A stretch of 37,583 nucleotides of DNA from Gammaproteobacteria bacterium (GCA_026982565.1 JALSGV010000205.1:1-37583); one strand, 5' to 3'. Counted from the stretch's first letter, positions 15,907 through 24,108 are shown. Translations and numbers: made by a program. The notes: generated by a model not told the origin, from the sequence alone.

Positions 15907-16202
15907 TGAACGAAAACAGTCTTCACATCTCTCTAACCTGTATCGATTTTCTCGTGCCCCATGCAGACTCGCTGAAGGCCAAACGGCGTGTCATCAAAAG
16001 CCTGAAAGACAAGTTGCGCGCGCGCTTCAATGCCTCTGTGGCCGAGATCGGCTATCTGGAGGAGTGGCAGCGCGCCACGATAGGCATCACCATGATCAGT
16101 AATGAAAAACAGCACCTGCAGCGTGGTCACAGCGCTATCAACCGGATGTTCGAGGAAAAAGCAGATATTCAGATCTTGAATATTCACCTGGAATGGCTGT
16201 AG
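15903..16202 (+). CDS. DUF503 / YlxP-like protein
   Basis: 99 aa of the DUF503 family. Diagnostic are the early Asp plus [20 protein letters not shown], then NASVAEI, and the closing acidic helix. Members (YlxP in Gram-positives) are small ferredoxin-fold proteins often placed beside ribosome-maturation genes such as rbfA, but their function is unknown. Here the gene overlaps the macrodomain stop by ATGA; a second ATG follows at once and either could start. A long hairpin with a T-run on the opposite strand follows. Confidence 0.82.
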   Translation: MMNENSLHISLTCIDFLVPHADSLKAKRRVIKSLKDKLRARFNASVAEIGYLEEWQRATIGITMISNEKQHLQRGHSAINRMFEEKADIQILNIHLEWL

Positions 16203-16217
16203 AAGAAGGTTTGAAAT

Positions 16218-16270
16218 AAAAAAACCCGGCTGCAAGTTGGGAGGGAATGGGAGGGAAGGACGCAGCCGGG
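16218..16270 (-). terminator. Intrinsic terminator for the small minus-strand genes
   Basis: Arms CCCGGCTGC (16225-16233) and GCAGCCGGG (16262-16270) flank a purine-rich 28-nt loop. On the minus strand the stem is followed by seven T residues, a good intrinsic terminator for the genes ending at 16395 and 16614. It may also act as a stem for the converging DUF503 transcript. Confidence 0.6.
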
Positions 16271-16394
16271 CCTATTCAAAATCGTTGATATTTGGTGTCT
16301 ATCGTATTGTCTTTACTCATTACCTGCGGTTGATTTCTGTTTGCGCCATCAGGCGCCCAGTTAAACTATTTGTATTTGGCGCCTTGAGCAGTGT

Positions 16395-16586
16395 TCAGGA
16401 AAAATACTCAAGGTCGTTTCTGAGTCGCTTGCGCTCCTGGTAATACTCGATTGCCTTGCGGCGCTTTGCCGCCATGTTCGCTTCCCGCTCCAGCTCATCC
16501 AGTTTTTCAGTGTCTGCCGGATCAGCCAGGATCTGGTCGTCAGTCTCGATTTCAGAAAGATAGTCGTCGAAATATGCAATGCTCAT
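16395..16586 (-). CDS. Small acidic/basic cytoplasmic protein, unknown
   Basis: 63 aa from the ATG at 16586, which has an excellent ribosome-binding site (AAGGAG, spaced 8 bp). The acidic N-terminal half (YFDDYLSEIETDDQILADPA) is followed by a basic helix (AAKRRKAIEYYQERKRLRND). The RRKAIEYYQERKRL part loosely recalls the small PA3496-type proteins, but that is not secure. No signal peptide or membrane segment is present. It follows another small gene by about 27 bp and probably shares its transcript. Confidence 0.65.
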   Translation of the reverse strand: MSIAYFDDYLSEIETDDQILADPADTEKLDELEREANMAAKRRKAIEYYQERKRLRNDLEYFS

Positions 16587-16613
16587 GATCAATACTCCTT
16601 CTTGCAATGAGCG

Positions 16614-16808
16614 CTAATGATCGCCGTAAGAAATCTCCTCTATCTCTTTGTTTCTAATCTGCCGGACATCCACATCCAGGGATTTTTTCCACAACCGCGC
16701 GATTTCCATCCAGTACCTGAGCTTGACAGGGTCGTTTGCGATGCTTTGCAAACCGTTCTTGTTCATTTCTTCCCCTGGCGCCTCAATCTTTATGGCATTC
16801 TGTCTCAT
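16614..16808 (-). CDS. Small hypothetical protein
   Basis: 64 aa if it starts at the ATG at 16808, which has GGAG 7 bp upstream. A later ATG at 16766, behind AGGGGA, would give 50 aa, and the frame is open upstream to 16856. The sequence includes NGLQSIANDPVKLRYWMEIA and ends in a mixed-charge tail. No family is recognised. It lies just upstream of the 63-aa gene on the same strand. Confidence 0.55.
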   Translation of the reverse strand: MRQNAIKIEAPGEEMNKNGLQSIANDPVKLRYWMEIARLWKKSLDVDVRQIRNKEIEEISYGDH

Positions 16809-17133
16809 CGTTGACTCCAGCATATTGGTCCACATCCAGTTTAAGCTCTCTCGCAACGCCGTCTTTTCCGCTGTTGTTGCTCTTCTATGCCTTGTCTTGA
16901 CTTCATATCAGCGGCGGGTTTTTCCCGCCATGCCTGCTTTCTGTTGTGGTACATTATTGCAGATACGCGAAGAAGGTAAATTCCACAAATGGGGTAATTT
17001 TGCGGGGGGTTCTCCAGGCTACATCTCATATAACTCCGCACGACCAATGATATTGGTCAATCGTTACATGACGGGATTTACCCCGTATTTCACTTATATG
17101 CGCACAACAGAATGGACGATAAGGAGAAGTATC
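16809..17133. other. Intergenic region upstream of the His-rich Spy-like gene
   Basis: No convincing gene. It holds a hairpin GGCGGG-TTTTT-CCCGCC at 16913-16929 and a 17-bp palindrome at 17042-17058. A possible short minus-strand frame (about 37 codons from 16954) has no ribosome-binding site and was not called. Confidence 0.5.
17042..17058. promoter_or_regulatory. Palindromic operator candidate upstream of the Spy-like gene
   Basis: Perfect inverted repeat GACCAAT-GAT-ATTGGTC, 75 bp before the start codon of the His-rich periplasmic protein. The size and symmetry fit a dimeric regulator. Which regulator is unknown. Confidence 0.45.
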
Positions 17134-17622
17134 ATGGCCCACAAATTCAGACCTGTCTTTTACGCGCTCGTCTGCGCAATGATTTTATTGCCGGCTGCCC
17201 ATGCTGGTGAAAGCAAGCCGGCCCATGGCAAACCGCCAGGGCATCATGCCACGGAGGGAAAGCAGCATGGACACCATGCCAAGCAGGGAAAGCACAAAGG
17301 ACATCACTTTGTGCCCCATTGGTCAAAGACCCTCAGTGACGAGCAAAAAGCCAGGATCGATCTGTTACACCTCAAACTGGAACAAGACCTGGTGATATTG
17401 AAGGCACAGGAAGCATTGAGAGAAAAGGAACTCAATGTGCTGACCGCCAGCGGCAGTGCAAAGCAAAAGGATATCTACGGCAAGATCGATGAGCTGATGG
17501 AGGTGAAAAAAGAAATCATGCGGCATCGCCACGATCATCTCGTGGAAATGCGTGAGCTGCTGACACCTGAACAGCGATTGTCCTACGACATGGCGATTCT
17601 GGGAAGAAGCGGGGTCAAGTAA
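17134..17622 (+). CDS. Histidine-rich Spy/CpxP-like periplasmic protein
   Basis: 162 aa from the ATG at 17134, behind AAGGAG. The signal peptide (about 1-24) ends at AAHAGE. A His/Lys/Gly-rich stretch (about 27-60, for example GHHATEGKQHGHHAKQGKHK) can bind Zn, Ni or Cu. A helical Spy-like domain follows: LSDEQKARIDLLHLKLEQDL and the LTPEQRLSYD signature near the C-terminus (LTxxQ). Spy/CpxP/ZraP proteins are periplasmic chaperones or metal-responsive sensors' partners. The His-rich head makes a ZraP-like or metal-buffering role plausible, though no two-component system is adjacent. Confidence 0.78.
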   Translation: MAHKFRPVFYALVCAMILLPAAHAGESKPAHGKPPGHHATEGKQHGHHAKQGKHKGHHFVPHWSKTLSDEQKARIDLLHLKLEQDLVILKAQEALREKELNVLTASGSAKQKDIYGKIDELMEVKKEIMRHRHDHLVEMRELLTPEQRLSYDMAILGRSGVK

Positions 17623-17640
17623 ACCCGGTCATTGCAAAAA

Positions 17641-17676
17641 GTAGGTTGGGCTTCGCTACGCTCGGCACCAACCTAC
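17641..17676. repeat. GTAGGTTGG interspersed hairpin
   Basis: Arms GTAGGTTGG and CCAACCTAC enclose a GC-rich middle, the form of a common proteobacterial intergenic repeat. It sits 19 bp after the Spy-like gene and may serve as its transcript end. Confidence 0.6.
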
Positions 17677-17809
17677 GGTTCATCATTGGATGGCATTTGG
17701 GGTGAAGTCCGGCAATTGTGTTGTCAGACACTTCAGAGATTATGGGGAGAGCGGTTTTTACAGGAAACACCAGCGTTTTTATGCAACTAACGGGTAAATT
17801 CAGTCTCGC

Positions 17810-17840
17810 CGGGACGCAGCTTTCCCGTGGCTGCGTCCCG
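17810..17840 (-). terminator. Hairpin after the 30-aa membrane protein gene
   Basis: Arms CGGGACGCAGC and GCTGCGTCCCG (11 bp) with a 9-nt loop, 15 bp past the stop codon of the minus-strand small gene. There is no strong T-run, so termination is likely but not certain. Confidence 0.45.
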
Positions 17841-17854
17841 CCTCACATGTAAAC

Positions 17855-17947
17855 TCAGGGCGCGAACAGAATACTGGCGACCAGTCCCACGACGGCAAAG
17901 ATCACCACGGCAATCAGCAGCACCCATAGCCAGTTAATGTCTTTCAT
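17855..17947 (-). CDS. 30-residue single-helix membrane protein
   Basis: A 31-codon frame from the ATG at 17947, preceded by a near-perfect ribosome-binding site AGGAGGAG about 7 bp upstream. The product starts MKDINW and is then one continuous hydrophobic helix (WVLLIAVVIFAVVGLVASIL) ending FAP. A short charged head plus one helix is typical of bacterial small membrane proteins that modulate larger complexes or respond to stress. A hairpin follows the stop codon. The strong initiation site and clean transmembrane profile make it likely to be real. Partner and function are unknown. Confidence 0.7.
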   Translation of the reverse strand: MKDINWLWVLLIAVVIFAVVGLVASILFAP

Positions 17948-18369
17948 GCTTCTACTCCTCCTGCATTTATTGTGAAAAAACTCTTTAGATGCAACTCATC
18001 CCGGGCGCGTGCAACCCATGCCAAATTTCTACCCGGTCCTCATCCAAACCGTAGTGATAATCAGACAGCTTGCGCCTCGCAAACTCTGCTTTTCCTGGCG
18101 CAGCCCCGAACGCTGACAGGCCAACTGAATACCAGTTTCAACCTTGACGGAATATAAGACTACTCTCGCAGAATGCGCGCATACTATCAAGTGCCGGGAG
18201 GAACCGCAATGGCGCTGGAATGTCAGTTCCTGAGACTATCATTTTCTCATTGTCATCGCTTGCCGCGCCGCTTTCGGATACCATGCGGGAGGAGATGATG
18301 TAATTAATAGCCCGGCCCGATGCCAGGAGGCCGCATAGCGATTCCATGGACATTCAAAGGAGCCTGACG
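17948..18369. other. 422-bp gap before the phosphoketolase gene
   Basis: This region contains the leader of the small membrane protein gene at its left end and the phosphoketolase leader at its right end. A weak -35/-10 pair for the minus gene may be TTGCAT and AATAAA near 17968-17996. A 29-codon plus-strand frame at 18209-18298 has a GGGAGGA site but an unconvincing Arg/Cys-rich product. No other gene or clear RNA is seen. Confidence 0.45.
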
Positions 18370-20763
18370 ATGCCGAATTCCAATGCCAAATCAGAGAGCG
18401 CAGCCACTCCGCTTTCGTCCCGACAACTGAAAGACATCGATGCCTATTGGCGCGCCTGCACCTATCTCGCGGCGGGCATGATCTATCTGCAGGACAACCC
18501 CCTGCTCAGGGAGCCACTACAGCCACGTCACATAAAGAACCGCCTGCTGGGCCATTGGGGATCCAGCCCTGGGCTTGCCTTCATGTACACCCACCTCAAT
18601 CGCATCATCATCGAGAATGACCTCGACGCCATCTTTTTGGCGGGTCCTGGCCATGGCGCTCCGGGCGTGCTGGCGCCCACCTATCTCGAGGGTACTTATT
18701 CCGAGATTTACCCTGACAAGAGCGAGGACGAGGAGGGCATGCGCCGCTTCTTCAAACAATTCTCATTTCCAGGCGGCATAGGCAGCCATTGCACGCCGGA
18801 AACACCGGGGTCAATTCATGAAGGCGGAGAGCTGGGCTACAGTCTGTCCCATGCCTTCGGCGCAGCCTTCGACAATCCCGGCCTGCTGGTGGCGGTGGCG
18901 GTCGGCGATGGGGAGGCCGAGACCGGCCCCCTGGCCACCTCCTGGCACTCCAACAAGTTTCTCAACCCGGCGCGCGACGGCGCCGTCCTGCCCATCCTGC
19001 ATTTGAATGGCTACAAGATCAACAACCCCACGCTGCTGTCGCGCATTCCCCAGCAGGAACTGGAATCGTTGCTGTGCGGTTATGGCTGGCAGCCATATTT
19101 CGTGACGGGAGACGAGCCCATGGTCTTGCATCAGGCCATGGCGGCCACCCTGGATCGCGTGCTGGCCCTGATCCGCGACATACAGCAACAAGCGCGGGGA
19201 GGCGGCCCCGTCACACGCGCTCACTGGCCGATGATCGTGTTGCGCACCCCCAAGGGCTGGACCGGCCCCAAGGAAGTCGACGGCCACAAGGTGGAGGGGT
19301 TCTGGCGCGCCCATCAGGTGCCGCTGAAGGCGGTTCACGAAAACCCCGCGCACCTGAAACAACTGGAAGCCTGGCTGCGCAGCTACCGCCCGGAAGAATT
19401 GTTCGATGAAGAAGGGCGGCTGATCCCCGGACTGAAGGCCCTGGCGCCCACGGGCGCGCGCCGCATGAGCGCCAACCCCCACGCCAACGGCGGTCTGCTG
19501 CGCAAGGCGCTGCGCATGCCCGACTTTCGCCGCTACGGCGTGGATATACAGGCGCCGGCCCGCCTGGAGATGGAGAACACCCCACCCCTGGGTGAATTCC
19601 TGCGCGACATCATGGCCCGTAACATGGACAACTTCCGCATATTCGGCCCCGACGAGAACACTTCCAACAAGCTGCAGGCCGTCTATGAGGTGAGCAAGAA
19701 ACTGTGGCTGGCGGGCTATCTGCCGGAGGACGCGGATGGCGGAGAGCTGTCACCCGACGGGCGCGTGCTGGAGATGCTCTCGGAACACACCCTGGAGGGG
19801 TGGCTGGAGGGCTACCTGCTGACCGGCCGGCACGGCTTCTTCGCCACCTACGAGGCCTTCGTCCACGTCATCGATTCCATGTTCAACCAGCACGCCAAGT
19901 GGCTCGCCATGTGCGAGGAGATACCGTGGCGCGCGCGCATTTCCTCGCTGAACCTGTTGATCACCTCCACCGTCTGGCGCCAGGACCACAACGGATTCAC
20001 CCACCAGGACCCCGGTTTCCTCGACGTGGTGGTCAACAAGAACCCGGAGGTGACCCGCATCTATCTTCCGCCGGACATCAACACGCTGTTGTCCGTGGCG
20101 GATCATTGCCTGCGCAGCCGCGACAACATCAACGTCATCGTCGCGGACAAGCAGCGCCATCTGCAATACCTGGACATGGACGCCGCCATCAAGCACTGCA
20201 CCAAGGGCATCGGTATCTGGGAATGGGCCAGCAACGACCAGGGCAGCGTGCCGGACGTGGTCATGGCGGCCTGCGGCGACATCCCCACCCAGGAAGCGCT
20301 GGCGGCCACGGCCCTGCTGCGCGAGCACTTCGAAGACCTCAAGATACGCTTCATCAACGTGGTGGACCTGTTCCGCATGCAATCCTGCGCCGAACACCCC
20401 CACGGCCTGCATGACCGGGACTTCGACAGCCTGTTCACCGTGGACCGGCCCATCATCTTCAATTTCCACGGCTATCCCTGGCTCATCCACCGCCTGGCCT
20501 ACCGCCGCACCAACCACAGGAATCTCCACGTGCGCGGCTACAAGGAAAAGGGCAGCATCAACACCCCGCTGGAACTGGCCATCAATAACGAGACCGACCG
20601 CTTCAGCCTCGCCATCGACGTCATCAACCGCGTGCCGCGCCTGCAGGTGGCCGGCGCCCATGTGAAGGAGAAACTGCGCGAGATGCAGATCGAGTGCCGC
20701 GCCTATGCCCACGAATACGGCATCGACAAACCGGAGGAGAGGGCCTGGACCTGGCCTTATTGA
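18370..20763 (+). CDS. xfp: Phosphoketolase (xylulose-5-phosphate/fructose-6-phosphate)
   Basis: 797 aa from the ATG at 18370, chosen for the AAAGGAG site 7 bp upstream; the frame also opens at ATG 18346. This thiamine-diphosphate enzyme cleaves xylulose-5-P or fructose-6-P with phosphate into acetyl-P plus glyceraldehyde-3-P or erythrose-4-P. Family signatures are [36 protein letters not shown], the ThDP-binding [33 protein letters not shown], and the late [20 protein letters not shown]. The length is full. The acetate kinase gene faces it from the opposite strand with only 10 bp between stops and would use the acetyl-P. This route bypasses pyruvate decarboxylation and is common in methylotrophs and some autotrophs. 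Confidence 0.96.
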   Translation: MPNSNAKSESAATPLSSRQLKDIDAYWRACTYLAAGMIYLQDNPLLREPLQPRHIKNRLLGHWGSSPGLAFMYTHLNRIIIENDLDAIFLAGPGHGAPGVLAPTYLEGTYSEIYPDKSEDEEGMRRFFKQFSFPGGIGSHCTPETPGSIHEGGELGYSLSHAFGAAFDNPGLLVAVAVGDGEAETGPLATSWHSNKFLNPARDGAVLPILHLNGYKINNPTLLSRIPQQELESLLCGYGWQPYFVTGDEPMVLHQAMAATLDRVLALIRDIQQQARGGGPVTRAHWPMIVLRTPKGWTGPKEVDGHKVEGFWRAHQVPLKAVHENPAHLKQLEAWLRSYRPEELFDEEGRLIPGLKALAPTGARRMSANPHANGGLLRKALRMPDFRRYGVDIQAPARLEMENTPPLGEFLRDIMARNMDNFRIFGPDENTSNKLQAVYEVSKKLWLAGYLPEDADGGELSPDGRVLEMLSEHTLEGWLEGYLLTGRHGFFATYEAFVHVIDSMFNQHAKWLAMCEEIPWRARISSLNLLITSTVWRQDHNGFTHQDPGFLDVVVNKNPEVTRIYLPPDINTLLSVADHCLRSRDNINVIVADKQRHLQYLDMDAAIKHCTKGIGIWEWASNDQGSVPDVVMAACGDIPTQEALAATALLREHFEDLKIRFINVVDLFRMQSCAEHPHGLHDRDFDSLFTVDRPIIFNFHGYPWLIHRLAYRRTNHRNLHVRGYKEKGSINTPLELAINNETDRFSLAIDVINRVPRLQVAGAHVKEKLREMQIECRAYAHEYGIDKPEERAWTWPY

Positions 20764-20773
20764 GCCCCAACCG

Positions 20774-21988
20774 CTACCATTTCTCAGGAGGAGGTCGAAG
20801 ACACTCAACCGTCTGCCGCGCGATCTCCCGCTCCTCATCGGTGGGGATGGCCAGCAGGCTGACCGGCGAGCCGTTCTGACTGAAGGCAAAGGTTCCGTTG
20901 CCCTTTTCATTGCGCTCCTCGTCCACCAGGATACCCAGGGAATCCAGTTCCTGACAGCATTGCAGGCGCACCCGCGCGGCGTTTTCCCCCACGCCGCCGG
21001 TGAACACCACGGCGTCCACACGGCCCAGGGCGGCGAGGTAGGCGCCGACGTATTTGCGGATGCGGTAGCAATACATGTCCAGGGCGAGACGGGCCGCTTC
21101 ATCGCCGTCATCCACAAGGCGCAGGACCTCCCGCATGTCATTGACGCCGCATACCCCCTTGAGACCGCTCTCTCTGTTGAGCAATGACTCTATGGCATCG
21201 TTATCCTTGCCCGTGGCGCGTCCCAGGTAAAAGGGGATGGCCGGATCCAGGTCCCCGCAGCGCGTTCCCATCATGAGCCCTTCCAGCGGCGTCATGCCCA
21301 TGGAGGTGTCCATGCAGCGGCCTTTGGCGATGGCCGCCGCGCTGGCGCCGTTGCCCAAATGGAGAGTGATGAGGTTGAGCGCTTCCAGGGGCCTGCCGAG
21401 AAAGCCCGCGGCCTGCCTGGCCACCCAGGCATGTGAGGTGCCATGAAATCCGTAGCGGCGTACCTGATGGTGTGTATAGAGTTCCGCGGGCAAGGCATAG
21501 CGGCTGGCGTGATCGGGCATGGTTTGATGAAAGGCCGTGTCGAACACGGCGACCTGGGGCACGTCGGGCGCCAGTTGCATGGCCACTTCGATACCCAGCA
21601 GATTGGCAGGGTTGTGCAGTGGCGCGAGGGGAATCACGTCGCGAATCCCCTCTAGGACGGAGTCATCGATGAGGGATGCCTTGCTGAATCTCTCGCCGCC
21701 ATGAACGACACGGTGCCCGATGGCGTCCAGCGCCGAAAAGGAATTGAGCGCACCGCTCGTTTCCAGTTGCGCCGCAATCACGGACAGGCCTGCATGATGA
21801 TCCGCAACAACGAGCCGCTGCCGGCTTTCTGCATGCTCAGCGCCACTGAAGCAGTGGTTGTGAAACAGGCTTTGTCTCTCTCCTATTCGTTCGAGGGTGC
21901 CGGAGGCGATGGTTTCAAGTCCGTTTCCAGCAAACAGCTGATACTTGATGGAGGAACTGCCTGAATTGATGACCAACAGCTCACACAT
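20774..21988 (-). CDS. ackA: Acetate kinase
   Basis: 404 aa from the ATG at 21988, giving the canonical start MCELLVINSGSSSIKYQLF. The frame continues to 22051, but the extra 21 residues precede the conserved N-terminus. Motifs are FDTAFHQTMP, RRYGFHGTSHAWV, LGNGASAAAIAKGRCMDTSM, GTRCGDLDP and the ATP-site FTGGVGENAARVR. It interconverts acetyl-P plus ADP with acetate plus ATP, completing the phosphoketolase bypass. Only a weak ribosome-binding site is visible. Expression from the opposite strand means the pair is not a simple operon. Confidence 0.96.
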   Translation of the reverse strand: MCELLVINSGSSSIKYQLFAGNGLETIASGTLERIGERQSLFHNHCFSGAEHAESRQRLVVADHHAGLSVIAAQLETSGALNSFSALDAIGHRVVHGGERFSKASLIDDSVLEGIRDVIPLAPLHNPANLLGIEVAMQLAPDVPQVAVFDTAFHQTMPDHASRYALPAELYTHHQVRRYGFHGTSHAWVARQAAGFLGRPLEALNLITLHLGNGASAAAIAKGRCMDTSMGMTPLEGLMMGTRCGDLDPAIPFYLGRATGKDNDAIESLLNRESGLKGVCGVNDMREVLRLVDDGDEAARLALDMYCYRIRKYVGAYLAALGRVDAVVFTGGVGENAARVRLQCCQELDSLGILVDEERNEKGNGTFAFSQNGSPVSLLAIPTDEEREIARQTVECLRPPPEKW

Positions 21989-22061
21989 AAGAAGGCTTCC
22001 CGCCAGGGCCGGGGGCGTTTCCGATTGTCTTGGCAAGCCAGTATAATCCACTGGCGCCGAT

Positions 22062-22137
22062 TGGCGCTCCCTAGGGGACTCGAACCCCTGTTCCCGCCGT
22101 GAGAGGGCGGTGTCCTAGGCCACTAGACGAAGGGAGC
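22062..22137 (-). tRNA. tRNA-Glu (anticodon CTC)
   Basis: 76 nt with the 3' CCA encoded (TGG at 22062-22064 on the plus strand). Acceptor arms GCTCCCT and AGGGAGC pair. The anticodon stem-loop reads CCGCCCT-CTC-ACGGCGG, with CTC as anticodon. The T-arm holds the conserved GGTTCGAAC core. Sequence and length match bacterial tRNA-Glu closely. The CTC isoacceptor reads GAG codons, which suits a GC-rich genome. Confidence 0.96.
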
Positions 22138-22170
22138 GGGAAATATCTGCCGGAAGTGGAGATTCAGCAA

Positions 22171-22191
22171 GCCGAAACAAATATTTTCGGC
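22171..22191. other. Stem-loop in the tRNA-Glu leader
   Basis: Perfect 7-bp inverted repeat GCCGAAA and TTTCGGC with a 7-nt loop, between the tRNA-Glu promoter and the mature tRNA. It could guide precursor processing. Confidence 0.35.
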
Positions 22192-22192
22192 T

Positions 22193-22220
22193 ATTATACG
22201 GCGGTCACACGAATCTACAA
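22193..22220 (-). promoter_or_regulatory. Promoter of tRNA-Glu
   Basis: A perfect -10 TATAAT (22193-22198, minus strand) and a weak -35 TTGTAG (22215-22220) are 16 bp apart. Transcription toward the tRNA would add a leader of about 50 nt. The 22-bp palindrome begins at the -35 edge. Confidence 0.55.
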
Positions 22221-22241
22221 CCTGAATCCACGGATTCAGGT
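22220..22241. repeat. 22-bp palindrome, copy 2 (between tRNA-Glu and pcnB)
   Basis: Arms ACCTGAATCC and GGATTCAGGT with an AC centre: the exact reverse complement of the copy at 13005-13026. Here it lies just upstream of the tRNA-Glu -35 and about 40 bp before the pcnB coding region. It may be an interspersed element or a binding site for a dimeric protein. Confidence 0.75.
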
Positions 22242-22279
22242 GCAAGTCAGGCATGAAAATAGATCGCAAAAGGTAGGAA

Positions 22280-23587
22280 ATCATCAGTAACGCCAAGATA
22301 ATACCGCGTCCCGAGCACGTCATTTCACGCACAGGGATCAGCGAAAACGCGTTGAAAGTGCTGTATCGCCTGAAAAACGCCGGCTACAAGGCCTATCTGG
22401 TCGGTGGCTGCGTGCGCGACATGCTGCTGGGGAGGGAACCCAAGGACTTCGATGTCTGCACCGACGCCACGCCGGAGGAGGTCGCCAGACTGTTCCGCAA
22501 CTGCCGCCTTATCGGCCGGCGCTTTCGCCTTGCCCACGTCCATTTCGGGCGCGAGATCATCGAGGTGGCCACTTTCCGCGCCCAGCATACGGGCGAGGAA
22601 GAGGGCAGCGTCATCGAGAACGGCATGATCCTGCGGGACAATGTCTACGGCACCGTCGAGGAGGACGCCCTGCGCCGCGACTTTACCGTCAACGCCCTCT
22701 ACTACAACATCAACGATTTTTCCGTCGCCGATTACGCCGGGGGCATGGAAGACCTGCGGGCGGGCGTGCTGCGCCTCATTGGCGAACCCGAGGTGCGTTT
22801 CCGCGAAGACCCCGTCCGTATGCTCAGGGCGGTGCGCTTCGCCGCCAAGCTGGGTTTCAGGATCGCGCCCGATGCGGAACAAGCCATATTCAAGCTGGGA
22901 GAGCTGCTCCAGGACATTCCCCCGGCGCGCCTGTTCGAGGAGGTGTTGAAGCTCTTTCTCAACAGCTACGCCGTGCAGGCCTATGAGCTGCTGCGTCACT
23001 ACGACCTGTTCAAATACCTGTTTCCCGCCACGGACGCCTGCCTGGCGGAAGAGGAGGAAGGATATCCCCACATGTTCGTGGTGCGGGCGCTGGAGAACAC
23101 CGAGGCGCGCATTGCCGAAAACAAGCCCGTGACGCCCGCCTTTCTCATTGCCGCTCTGTTGTGGGAACCCGTCCGCTCCGCTGTCCATGGTTTGATGCAG
23201 GAGGAGGGCATGACTGAAGCCCAGGCCATCCAAATGGCAGGCCGTGATGCCCTGGACCGGCAGGCCGGGCACATCGTTCTGCCGCGGCGCTTTACCGTCC
23301 AGTCACGGGAAATCTGGCAGCTGCAGCCACGCCTCATGCGGGCGGGCGCCAAACGCTCGCTGCGCCTGCTGCAGCATCCGCGCTTCCGCGCGGCCTATGA
23401 TTTTCTCCTGCTGCGCGCCAGCGCCGGCGAGGATGTACAGGAACAATGCGACTGGTGGACCCGCGTTCAGGAAGTGGAAGGAGAGGAGCGGCAGAGCCTG
23501 TGCCAGCCCCCAAAAGGCGCAAAAAAGAAACGGCGGCCGCGCAGACGACGCAGCAAGAAAGAAACGGCCGGGCCGGAAGCATCATGA
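22280..23587 (+). CDS. pcnB: Poly(A) polymerase I, with an atypical start
   Basis: Poly(A) polymerase adds 3' A-tails that mark RNA for decay. The nucleotidyltransferase core has YLVGGCVRDMLLG and EPKDFDVCTDATPEE with its metal-binding Asp pair, then RRDFTVNALYYN, YAGGMEDLRAG and REDPVRMLRAVRFAAKLGF. A Lys/Arg-rich tail (GAKKKRRPRRRRSKK) is typical of the RNA-binding end. The usual N-terminal IIPRPEHVISRTGISENALK is encoded from 22298, yet no ATG, GTG or TTG lies in frame between a TAG at 22274 and TTG 22352. I place the start at ATC 22280, behind AAAGG; ATC 22283 or ATT 22322 are other options. E. coli pcnB is known to start at AUU. If TTG 22352 is used, the product is 411 aa. Confidence 0.88.
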   Translation: MISNAKIIPRPEHVISRTGISENALKVLYRLKNAGYKAYLVGGCVRDMLLGREPKDFDVCTDATPEEVARLFRNCRLIGRRFRLAHVHFGREIIEVATFRAQHTGEEEGSVIENGMILRDNVYGTVEEDALRRDFTVNALYYNINDFSVADYAGGMEDLRAGVLRLIGEPEVRFREDPVRMLRAVRFAAKLGFRIAPDAEQAIFKLGELLQDIPPARLFEEVLKLFLNSYAVQAYELLRHYDLFKYLFPATDACLAEEEEGYPHMFVVRALENTEARIAENKPVTPAFLIAALLWEPVRSAVHGLMQEEGMTEAQAIQMAGRDALDRQAGHIVLPRRFTVQSREIWQLQPRLMRAGAKRSLRLLQHPRFRAAYDFLLLRASAGEDVQEQCDWWTRVQEVEGEERQSLCQPPKGAKKKRRPRRRRSKKETAGPEAS

Positions 23588-24108
23588 ATACAGGAATCCC
23601 GGCTGTACGCGCCTGCATTGCCCTTGGCAGCAATCTCGATGACCCACTGCTGCAAGTCACTCTGGCGGCGAAGGCCCTCGATGCCCTGCCCAACAGTGAA
23701 TGCCTGCGCCTGTCATCCCTGTATATCAGCGCCCCCATGGGCGCCGTGGTTCAACCCGACTATGTGAATGCCGTGGCCGTTCTCGACACGCGGCTGCCGC
23801 CCCGCAAACTGTTGCGCCATCTGCAGGATATCGAGAACCGCCAGGGCAGGGTGCGCAAAGGGCAGCATTGGGGACCGCGCACCCTGGATCTGGACTTGCT
23901 GCTCTATGGGGATCTGCGGCAGAATGACCCTGTCCTGACCCTGCCGCACCCGGGGCTGGCGCAGCGGAATTTTGTCCTCTTTCCCCTTTTTGAGATCGCG
24001 CCGGACCTGGAAATACCCGGCCTGGGCAGCCTGCGTGGACTGGTGGAAAAGAGTGACATGAAGGGACTACGGCGATTGGAACATGACCATGAAACCCAGG
24101 CATCCTGA
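23584..24108 (+). CDS. folK: FolK, hydroxymethyl-dihydropterin pyrophosphokinase
   Basis: 174 aa starting at ATG 23584, which overlaps the pcnB stop (ATGA). HPPK motifs are CIALGSNLDDP, YISAPMGAVVQPDYVNAVA, QDIENRQGRVRKGQHWGPRT and the metal-binding LDLDLLLYGD, then LPHPGLAQRNFVLFPLFEIA. It transfers pyrophosphate from ATP to 6-hydroxymethyl-7,8-dihydropterin in folate synthesis. The pcnB-folK pairing is standard in gammaproteobacteria. Confidence 0.95.
   Translation: MNTGIPAVRACIALGSNLDDPLLQVTLAAKALDALPNSECLRLSSLYISAPMGAVVQPDYVNAVAVLDTRLPPRKLLRHLQDIENRQGRVRKGQHWGPRTLDLDLLLYGDLRQNDPVLTLPHPGLAQRNFVLFPLFEIAPDLEIPGLGSLRGLVEKSDMKGLRRLEHDHETQAS

Noticed and set aside
16841..17047. Minus-strand frame of 68 codons upstream of the small gene at 16614-16808
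   Set aside because: No ribosome-binding site, unnatural N-terminus, crosses a hairpin, and overlaps the upstream end of the neighbouring frame.
18209..18298. 29-codon plus-strand frame with GGGAGGA upstream
   Set aside because: The product is Arg/Cys-rich with no hydrophobic or structured feature. The leader of phosphoketolase explains the region better.
19750..21141. Minus-strand open frame spanning the phosphoketolase 3' part and the acetate kinase end
   Set aside because: It crosses two real genes in a different frame and has no domain.
22352..22360. TTG 22352 as the simple start of pcnB
   Set aside because: It would remove a stretch that matches conserved PcnB N-termini and is encoded directly upstream in frame. 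Kept only as a fallback.
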